Position numbers and translations under genes: made by a program. The notes under the pieces are model-generated. The model saw only the letters and a list, made by a program, of their open reading frames with translations, ran no database searches and was not told where the DNA came from. A stretch of DNA of 12,466 nt from an uncultured Clostridia bacterium (lineage in GTDB: Bacteria; Bacillota; Clostridia; Christensenellales; UBA1242), in contig CALDMJ010000140.1 of the NCBI GenBank assembly GCA_937914725.1, positions 1-12,466 on the forward strand, written 5' to 3'. Position 1 is the first letter of the stretch. Every line of letters begins with the position of its first letter. Of the stretch, positions 6,139 through 12,466 are shown piece after piece.

Positions 6139-9100
6139 TTATTTAATCATATCTTTCAAAATTGCGCGTTCTTTTTCAACAGAATCTCTATTATCGAGTT
6201 CATATTCAAGTTCGGCAGATATCTTTTCAATTTTATGAAGCAATTTTTCGCTTTCAACGCCGTCTTGGCACGCTTCGCGTTTTGCAAGTAAGTCATTTTG
6301 AGCCTTTGTCAAGATTGTGATTGTCTCATCAAGGCGTTTGAGTTCCGCTTCAACTTCAGCGAGTCTAACTTCTGCTTTAGCGCCAGACTTTGTTGAAACT
6401 TTGCCGCTTCTGTCATATGAATTTGTAACTTTGACAGACTTTTTGCTGCGTCTTTTCTTTGCGACTTGTTTGATGATTGTGCCGATGATGGCAATCAAAA
6501 GGGCAAAGCAAATCAAAATTCCAGCAACGTCGACAAGTTCTAGTTGAGGACGTGTGCTTGTTTTATTGTCATCATCTTTTGTGCTTTTCCCGTCGCTGAG
6601 GTCAACCTTGCTTGCAACTGCTTGGTCAAGGTTTGCAACACTTTCGTTGTATTCGTCCTCAGTATAATCGGCAACTGTGATGTTGCTGACAGCAACCGTG
6701 CCGCGTGTGAGCGCGTCCGTCGCACCAAGGCTGATTGCGATTGTGCTTGTCGTTTCACTGTCAGATGTCTTTACATAGAATGTGTAAGTGATGTAGTCTT
6801 CAGTTTCTGTTATAGCACTTGATTTTGCATTGAGTCCAGAAAGTTCTACAAATACGCCATAAGGAATAGCATTTTTGTCGTCGTCAAGTTGTTTATTTTC
6901 TTCGTCTTGGTTAATTCCCAAAACTTTGAGCGTAACGCTAACGGTGTAGAACGAACTTGCGCTGAATGTATATGATTTGTTTGAAGTGAATGTGTAGTAT
7001 GTGTCGTTAGGACTGCTGATAACCAAGCGATTGTCCGACTTTGCATCGTCGTAAGTTAGGTCAAGTCCCAAACTGTTGTTGCTTGCGCTGATGATCCCAG
7101 CAATGATTGAAGCATCCTCAGTCGCGTTGTTCTTGCCCGTGTATCTATAAGGGGTTGCAACGCCATTGACAGTGTCACCTGTGATGAGGAAGTTTTCATC
7201 CGCAAGGTCGCAAACAATAGTAGTAGATGTTTTTTCAATTGTGTAAACATCATCTTCAACGCTTGTCGAAGTGAAGTTGTCAAAGAATGCGTGTCCAGTT
7301 TGTGGTTCATCTTTTGAGCCGAGTGAAAGGGCAAATGCAACATTATTTGCGCTTGAACCATTTTTCACGTAGATAGTATATTGAGTCCATTCTGTGCTTG
7401 TGATAATGATTTTACCGATTGTTGTTGAGTCGTTGATAACTGCAACCTCAGCCGATTTGGTCAAATAAGAAACCTTTGCATAGAAAGTGATTTTGTATGT
7501 TCCGTCGCTAGGAACAGAATAGTCACTACTCTTGAAAGTTTGGTCGCCCGAAATTGGGTTGTAAATCATCAAAATGTTGTTTGAAACTTTGCTGACGTCA
7601 AGATTGTTGTAATCACTCTTGATAACGCCCGGATTTTGAATGTTGCCGTAGTTTGCTTGGTATGCGTCAAAGTATTCCGACTTTGTATTGATGATGCCGC
7701 TATACTTTGAGTCAATGTTTGATTCGCTAGACAAAGTCCAGTCACTTGGCGCAAAGACGCCGTCAATCTTTTCGCCGTCTGTTGTCAAGTTAAAAGCACC
7801 GTTTGCAATATCAAGGGAATCAAGACTTGCAAGTGAAAGCGTCTTTAAATATGTTCCCGAAGCCGCATTTGCGTATTGGCTAACAGTCAAACGCGTTGTT
7901 CTTACTTCGTCAAAGAAAGCATAACCGCGCGTCTCGCTGCCACTTGTGCCGAGGCTAAGTTCTAATTGAAGGTCGACCGATTTAAACGGATTTCCTTTGA
8001 CATAGAAAGTATATTGAGCCCAATCATTTGTGAACTTGTTTGTATAAGAACTTGTGTTCACGCTTGTAAATTCGGAAGAATAAGTAGCCGTTTCGCCGTC
8101 CTCAACAACTTCAACAAGTTTGATTGACGCGCCATTGTCGGATAGTTTGCCAGTCTTTACCCAAACCGAAACTGCAAGCATTTCAAATCTATCTACAGTA
8201 AATTTATTTGATTTATAAGTTGCGGTCGCTTCCGCAGTGTTATTGATAAACAACCCTTTTTGGTTGACAACGCTAACGTTGCTGCTATTTACCGCATTTA
8301 CCATATTGGTCGATGGAGCAGTGTCAATTTTTGTTTCGTCTTGATTAAAGCCGTTAGACGAAAGGGAAGTTACACCCGAAACACTGGTACTGCTAGTTGT
8401 CGTGCGTGTCCACCCCTCCAAACCATTTTCAAAACTGCCGTTTGTGATTTTGTTGAGGTTGTCTTGCTTTAAATCAATTTCCTTTGAAGTAACAGCACTT
8501 TTGCTAACTGATTCATACGCTGTTTCGGTAAACTTGTCCGCCTTAACAGTATCAAAGAACACTGCGCCGCTTGTGTTTTGCGCTTGGCTGCTTGTGCCGA
8601 GCCACAACTCAAGGTTAGCGTTTACACTACTGAGCCCAGTCTTTACGAAAATTGTGTAAGTATTCCAAACATTAGATTGAATATTGATAAACGAATTGAG
8701 CGGAGAATTTTCAATTCCGTCTCCCGTCAAATAAGCCGAGAAGCCGTTATTGTCGTTAGCCCTTGTCAAAACCGAGAAGCTGATTGCGTAGTAACTTTGC
8801 GCGTCGAGCGCAATCGTCGATGACTTGTAGCCGTAGGACGTCGAATCATCCTCAGCATTAATCATTAAAACATAGTCATCTGTGGCATCAACCTTTTTTT
8901 CGGGGTTAATAGTAAGCCCTAAATCTTCCTTGTTTTTCTCAAAGTTAGTTTGCGATGTGTCAATGACGCCCGCCTTGACAAGTTCCTTTGCCGAATCCGT
9001 GCCAACAGCTGTCCAACTCGATGGAGTGCGGACGCTGCCCGACCCTGACCTTTCGGAGAAAGTCCCGTTTGTAATGGTGACTTGTTCAGTATATTCTTTT

Positions 9101-9240
9101 AATTCCGTCGTGCTAGCGTACGACTTAACGCCCGTTTGAACCCACGCAGGCACATACAAAAGCACCTGTGCCAAAAAGAACACGATTGCGAGCGTGAGCG
9201 CAATGACGCCTAAAGATTTTCTTTTTTGAATTTTTTTCAT
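6139..9240 (-). CDS. Membrane-anchored surface protein with four carbohydrate-binding-like repeats and cytoplasmic coiled coil
   Basis: A 1033-residue protein. The N-terminus is a signal peptide or anchor (KKIQKRK, then a hydrophobic core at residues 10-31). Four tandem ~185-residue repeats follow, at about 53-235, 262-450, 475-662 and 677-858. Each has a beta-rich jelly-roll character resembling CBM4/9-type modules and a shared signature: (Y)T.(F/Y)VK near 195, 410, 621 and 819, then L.LSLG, then .AFFD (230, 444, 654; degenerate in repeat 4). A transmembrane helix at 904-924 is followed by a basic stop-transfer stretch (KKRRSKKS) and a charged coiled coil (~955-1033). The repeats should face outside and the coiled coil inside. 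Sugar binding is inferred from resemblance only; no catalytic domain is visible. The start has AAAGGTG 7 nt upstream. It is monocistronic and divergent from the phase-variable locus. Confidence 0.85.
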   Translation of the reverse strand: MKKIQKRKSLGVIALTLAIVFFLAQVLLYVPAWVQTGVKSYASTTELKEYTEQVTITNGTFSERSGSGSVRTPSSWTAVGTDSAKELVKAGVIDTSQTNFEKNKEDLGLTINPEKKVDATDDYVLMINAEDDSTSYGYKSSTIALDAQSYYAISFSVLTRANDNNGFSAYLTGDGIENSPLNSFINIQSNVWNTYTIFVKTGLSSVNANLELWLGTSSQAQNTSGAVFFDTVKADKFTETAYESVSKSAVTSKEIDLKQDNLNKITNGSFENGLEGWTRTTTSSTSVSGVTSLSSNGFNQDETKIDTAPSTNMVNAVNSSNVSVVNQKGLFINNTAEATATYKSNKFTVDRFEMLAVSVWVKTGKLSDNGASIKLVEVVEDGETATYSSEFTSVNTSSYTNKFTNDWAQYTFYVKGNPFKSVDLQLELSLGTSGSETRGYAFFDEVRTTRLTVSQYANAASGTYLKTLSLASLDSLDIANGAFNLTTDGEKIDGVFAPSDWTLSSESNIDSKYSGIINTKSEYFDAYQANYGNIQNPGVIKSDYNNLDVSKVSNNILMIYNPISGDQTFKSSDYSVPSDGTYKITFYAKVSYLTKSAEVAVINDSTTIGKIIITSTEWTQYTIYVKNGSSANNVAFALSLGSKDEPQTGHAFFDNFTSTSVEDDVYTIEKTSTTIVCDLADENFLITGDTVNGVATPYRYTGKNNATEDASIIAGIISASNNSLGLDLTYDDAKSDNRLVISSPNDTYYTFTSNKSYTFSASSFYTVSVTLKVLGINQDEENKQLDDDKNAIPYGVFVELSGLNAKSSAITETEDYITYTFYVKTSDSETTSTIAISLGATDALTRGTVAVSNITVADYTEDEYNESVANLDQAVASKVDLSDGKSTKDDDNKTSTRPQLELVDVAGILICFALLIAIIGTIIKQVAKKRRSKKSVKVTNSYDRSGKVSTKSGAKAEVRLAEVEAELKRLDETITILTKAQNDLLAKREACQDGVESEKLLHKIEKISAELEYELDNRDSVEKERAILKDMIK

Positions 9241-9314
9241 TTTATTACACCTTTAATATAGTAGTATTTGTTTGGCAAAACGCTAGTCTTGCAACAAATC
9301 AAATTGTACTTTAT

Positions 9315-9343
9315 ATTATATCTTATTATCGCCCAAAAATCAA
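9315..9343 (-). promoter_or_regulatory. Promoter of the large minus-strand surface gene
   Basis: On the minus strand TTGATT (9343-9338), 17 bp, TATAAT (9320-9315), about 75 nt upstream of the ATG at 9240. Confidence 0.82.
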
Positions 9344-9579
9344 ACATTTTAGACAACATTTTCAAAAATACTGCCAAATTTTGAGCGCCCGACATTATAT
9401 TGGTGTGCACACGTAATGTTTTGCTGAAAAAAAAGCCACTTCCACTTGTAAAAGTTTAAGTTTTTATAACGGCTCAAAATATTACGTTAAAGACATTATG
9501 CTTTTTTAGACTTTTTAAAGTGAGATTTTAAAAACTTTGCATTTTTCTAAACAAAATGTAAAAATGTTTATCAATATAG

Positions 9580-9608
9580 TTGACTAAAATTAAAAATTTG
9601 GGTATACT
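9580..9608 (+). promoter_or_regulatory. Promoter of the phase-variable surface gene
   Basis: TTGACT (9580-9585), 17-bp spacer, TATACT (9603-9608): one mismatch in each hexamer. The predicted transcript starts near 9615, giving a ~100-nt leader to the ATG at 9717. Confidence 0.82.
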
Positions 9609-9703
9609 AAATTTGTATTGGCATACAGTTTTTTTTGAGCGAAAGCCGTGTCGCAAAGGGTTATGCTTTAGCGTGTTTTGACAAAGAAAAGTGTGTGCAT
9701 ACA

Positions 9704-9710
9704 AAGGAGA
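9704..9710 (+). promoter_or_regulatory. Ribosome binding site that fixes the start upstream of the G tract
   Basis: AAGGAGA lies 6 nt before ATG 9717. It is a strong Shine-Dalgarno site, whereas no such site precedes the in-frame TTG at 9878. It shows that translation is meant to begin before the G tract. Confidence 0.85.
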
Positions 9711-9716
9711 ATTAGT

Positions 9717-11779
9717 ATGTTATCAAAGAATAATAGGGGGGGGGGGGGATAAGTTATAATTGCAAAAATCGCAGCCTAACGCACTATTTTGATAGGCGTA
9801 ACTGCGAAAAACTGCAACATACCCAACAAAATAAACAAAATAGCGATGATGACAAAGAACTTGATAATGCTTCTCCATTGCTTGAAAATGAATCAATTTT
9901 GTCGCAAGAAAGTGTAGCATATCAGTCGTGTCAGTCGTGCACTAATTGTTGGAGCGCAAACGATAAAAGTCAGTGCAAAGCATCACCTCACTTGCAAAGT
10001 AAATGTAAGTCGCGTGGCGAATTTTTTGTCGCATCCAAATCAAAGTACAAAACTAAATATGAGTGTGCCACTACCGCAAAGGGAGAGTGTGCGCGTGCAA
10101 GAAAAACTACAGCAACACAAATTGTGCTGTGGCTTTTGGCGTTTGTGCTTGCAATGGCAGTACATATGTTTTTGACACCAAACAACCAAGCTTTTGGCAA
10201 CACCGCAATTTCGAGTGCTGAAGTCACTTTCGGTGGTGGCGACGGAAAAAGTGAAAGCACCGCTTTTGAAATTTCGACTCGTGATCAACTCCAAAAATTA
10301 GCAGATGACATTGGCTCTGGAGATAATTCTTACCATGGATACTATTTCAAACTTGTCAATAACATTACATTAGATAACACTTGGAATGGCATAGGCGATC
10401 GCAATAACTATGGCTTTTACGGGACATTTGATGGGAATGGTAAAACAATTATATATGATAATTCGAATGGGCCGCTTTTTAATAACATAGAGTGTGCTGC
10501 TACAATCAAAAATTTGGGTGTTACTGGAAGTCTACAATTGCAAGATGGTGGGTGTATTGCAACTCAAGTCAGCGTTAGTAATTCATTTTGCATTGCGGAA
10601 CTTAGTACGTACTATGAAGAGCATAATGCTTGTCTTCCTCCTGTGACTTTTGAAAATTGCTATAGCGCGTGTACCATCATAACGCTGGGGGGTGTAGGTT
10701 GTGCACTCGGCGGAATTGTAGGTTATATTTATACCTTTTCAGGTCCAACGAGTGCCGATGAGTATGGAGGAAACGTATTTTTTAATAATTGTTATTGTAA
10801 AAACAAAATGCTTTTGTCGAACGATGGTTCATCATCAACGGACATTATGTATGGCGGATTAGTTGGGAATTGGAACGTCGGATACTTTAAAATAAAATTC
10901 TCCAATTGTTATAGTATAGATGATGCAAATTGCGCAGTTAGCGGGTGTGGCTTAATAGGGGAGATCAATGATGTGCCTACTAGTGTTGAGGGGGGAATTG
11001 CATATACCGATATATGTGTTAATAGTTATTTTTCTCCTAATAATGACAACATTGAATATGCAAAAAGTCTGCCATACGATTTCTGGAAAAATAATGAAAA
11101 TCACCTATTCGGGGAATGGATAGGGACAGGTTATTTTCTTAGAGATGCTGGAGATGCCCTATGCAATACAAGTAATTTTACAATGAATGAAAATAAAAAT
11201 GAAAATTATCCGTATTTAAATAAGAATGCGGCATCAACTCTAACAATCAATTTAAATGGAGGAGTATTCGACAGCTCTGCAATTACAACATTCGTGCTTT
11301 CAGCAAATGCTGGGGCAGTAATCGATTTATCTCTAATTGATTTCAAGAAAAATGACAAAACTCCAGAGGCATACATATTGTCGGCAGGCAGTGATATCGG
11401 CTCATTGAATGGGGCGAATTACACTTTCGGTCAATACGACGCGACAATAACATTAGAGTGGGATAAGAAGCCAGTTGTCTCCATAACTTTTGATATTAAT
11501 CAAGAGCGCGAATACATTATCTACATTTTGGATGCTAGCGGAAATCCTATACGGCAGGTTGTTGCGAAGAATGGAACAGTGTGCAAGTTTGAGATTACAA
11601 AGAACACCGCATTTACAGTATTTGTGTATCAAGCCTTGTATTCTACTTGTACAATAACGTCGGGCGGAACATCAATTACGTCAAACAAAAAGGCATACTC
11701 AAGTGGAATTACTGAAGATACAAACATAGCAATCAAAATTACAGGCGCAGGTAATATTAATCAATGGATTTTAATTTAA
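9717..11779 (+). CDS. Phase-variable GLUG/InlB B-type surface protein (phase OFF in this sequence)
   Basis: Translation from ATG 9717 reads MLSKNNRGGGG and stops at TAA 9750-9752, because the G tract has 13 G. With 11 or 14 G it enters the frame that is open from 9749 to the stop at 11779, giving 686 or 687 residues. Numbered for 14 G, residues 1-134 are a polar, Cys- and Lys-rich leader, 135-153 a membrane helix (QIVLWLLAFVLAMAVHMFL), and ~180-480 a GLUG-type beta region (NTWNGIG, YGTFDGNGKTI). An InlB B-like region (INLNGGVF) covers ~507-590. The C-terminal domain (IYILDASGN, ending NQWILI) is related to that of the gene ending at 2625. There is no LPXTG, so it is either secreted or held by the uncleaved helix. 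A surface antigen or adhesin role is inferred. Confidence 0.8.
9736..9748. repeat. G13 homopolymer: phase-variation switch inside the coding sequence
   Basis: Thirteen G, starting 16 bases after the end of the ATG at 9717. The frame before the tract and the frame after it differ: the main frame is closed by TAG at 9734-9736 directly upstream, and the ATG frame is closed by TAA at 9750-9752 directly downstream. With 12 G the frame would stop at TAA 9758-9760; only lengths of 3n+2 (11, 14, 17) are ON. This is the classic layout of slipped-strand mispairing switches. Confidence 0.85.
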
Positions 11780-11813
11780 CAAATAATTTTAATGTTTTGT
11801 ACTAAAAAATGTG

Positions 11814-11851
11814 AAAAACCTTGATTTTTTGAGAAAATTGAGGTTTTTTTT
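11814..11851 (+). terminator. Terminator of the phase-variable surface gene
   Basis: AAAAACCTTGATTTT (11814-11828) pairs with AAAATTGAGGTTTTT (11834-11848), including two G-U wobbles, around a 5-nt loop and into a T run to 11851. It starts 35 nt after the stop at 11779 and separates this gene from the permease gene. Confidence 0.85.
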
Positions 11852-11875
11852 GTTGATTTTGCACACAATAGTTCT

Positions 11876-12466
11876 ATGAGAAAAGTGCGAAAGGTGAGGA
11901 CGGCGGCGTTGCGGCGCGTTGAGCGTGGAGTTGGAAGTATTAATTTGTCTAAGGTGCTGACTACGAACACTCGTAGTAAAAATGCGGATTTTAACAAAAA
12001 AAAGATACCTTTTTTTAAAGGTAACTCTTTGAAGCGGATTAATAATTTTAAGGCACAACCGAAGTTAGAAAACGGTACGGAAAAGGTCATCAATACTAAA
12101 AGCATAATTATTTGCGATGACGACAAAGTCAAGCGTTATGCTGAACTGGTTAAAAATTCGGATATGCGCCCGATTGCAGTCGTCAGCAAAACCGCTGGCA
12201 CGCGTGAGCCAAAGAAATTGACCGCAAAAACCGTCATTTTGTGTATAGTTGTCGGCTTGATTTTGGGTTTTGTCAACGGCTTTCTCGGCGGCGGGGGCGG
12301 AATGCTATGTGTGCCACTGCTTGTTTTTGCGCTCGGGCTAACCGACAAGCGCGCGCACGCAACGGCAATCTTGATTATGCTGCCGATTTCGCTCGTGTCG
12401 TTTGCGGTATACGCGTGCAATATGCGCATTGAGTGGGAACTCGCGCTCTGGGTAGTGCTTGGCAGT
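11876..12466 (+). CDS. TauE/SafE-family membrane permease (3'-partial) with long N-terminal extension
   Basis: The frame is open from ATG 11876 to the window end (197 codons), and the gene continues beyond it. From about 12227 the sequence is clearly TauE/SafE (sulfite exporter family): a first membrane helix with VVGLILGFVNGFLGGGGGML, then PLLVFALGL, KRAHATAI and LPISLVSFAVY, all family signatures. Members move sulfite, organosulfonates or other small anions across the membrane; the substrate here is unknown. The ~117 residues before the first helix are strongly basic and are not part of the family. The start is uncertain: ATG 11876 has no good ribosome binding site and lies only 25 nt after the terminator. 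TTG 11909 (after AAAGGTGAGG) or later codons are alternatives. The family call is firm, the start is not. Confidence 0.82.
   Translation, partial: MRKVRKVRTAALRRVERGVGSINLSKVLTTNTRSKNADFNKKKIPFFKGNSLKRINNFKAQPKLENGTEKVINTKSIIICDDDKVKRYAELVKNSDMRPIAVVSKTAGTREPKKLTAKTVILCIVVGLILGFVNGFLGGGGGMLCVPLLVFALGLTDKRAHATAILIMLPISLVSFAVYACNMRIEWELALWVVLGS

Larger units (their letters stand above)
9241..9716. other. Divergent intergenic region between the two surface protein genes
   Basis: No gene. It contains the minus-strand promoter at 9315-9343, the plus-strand promoter at 9580-9608, and a ~100-nt leader ahead of the ATG at 9717. A 10-bp palindrome GTGTGCACAC sits at 9403-9412 between them. The rest is A/T-rich without clear structure. 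Confidence 0.6.

Noticed and set aside
9749..10118. Zinc-binding domain in the Cys-rich leader
   Set aside because: Cys spacing (SCQSC, SQCKA, SKCKS, YECAT, GECAR) does not form a regular CxxC pair pattern of a family I recognise, and the first locus has few Cys in the matching region.
11041..11080. LPXTG-like sorting motif (LPYDF) in the second surface protein
   Set aside because: It lies mid-protein, lacks the TG, and no hydrophobic helix or basic tail follows.
9878..11779. Independent gene starting at TTG 9878
   Set aside because: No ribosome binding site precedes this TTG, and the frame is open upstream to the G tract. A strong ribosome binding site and ATG lie just before the tract, so the switch model explains the locus better.
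1..12466. tRNA, rRNA, CRISPR array, transposase or phage genes
   Set aside because: I looked for cloverleaf-like tRNA motifs, regularly spaced repeats and transposase-like proteins and found none.

Overview
The window reads as low-GC, Gram-positive-type (Firmicutes-like) chromosome. The signs are A/T-rich intergenic DNA, sigma-A-type TTGACA/TATAAT promoters with 16-17 bp spacers, strong AAAGGAG-like ribosome binding sites, many hairpin-plus-U-run terminators and the standard genetic code. Large surface proteins of GLUG, InlB B-repeat and carbohydrate-binding-like type suggest a host- or gut-associated bacterium. The species cannot be named from this sequence; an uncultured gut Clostridia-like lineage is only a guess.

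Layout. (1) 1-2625, + strand: a large surface protein gene whose reading frame runs straight out of a run of at least 17 G at the window edge. It carries a GLUG-type region, three InlB B-like repeats and a C-terminal domain, and is broken by a frameshift near 1140. It ends in a terminator. (2) 2866-3447, +: a Suppressor-of-fused (SUFU) domain protein with its own promoter. (3) 4261-3836, -: a small helical protein of unknown function behind a perfect consensus promoter. (4) 4727-5848, +: a GNAT-like/YghO-like protein. (5) 9240-6139, -: a 1033-residue membrane-anchored surface protein with four carbohydrate-binding-like repeats, a C-terminal transmembrane helix and a cytoplasmic coiled coil. 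(6) 9717-11779, +, divergent from (5): a second surface protein with the same architecture as (1), preceded by promoter, ribosome binding site, start codon and a G13 tract. (7) 11876 to the window end, +: a TauE/SafE-family permease, cut by the window, with a long hydrophilic N-terminal extension.

The main discovery candidate is the pair (1) and (6). In (6) a good promoter and ribosome binding site drive an ATG, six codons later comes a 13-G run, and directly after it lies a long open frame that has no start codon with ribosome-binding support of its own. With 13 G the ATG frame hits TAA immediately after the tract; with 11 or 14 G it opens into a 686/687-residue surface protein. This is the layout of a slipped-strand (contingency) phase-variation switch, and the sequenced copy is OFF. 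The first locus repeats the pattern: G tract, long polar leader, membrane helix, GLUG region, InlB B-like region and a related C-terminal domain. Together they look like a family of phase-variable surface antigens or adhesins with homopolymeric G switches in unusually long N-terminal leaders.
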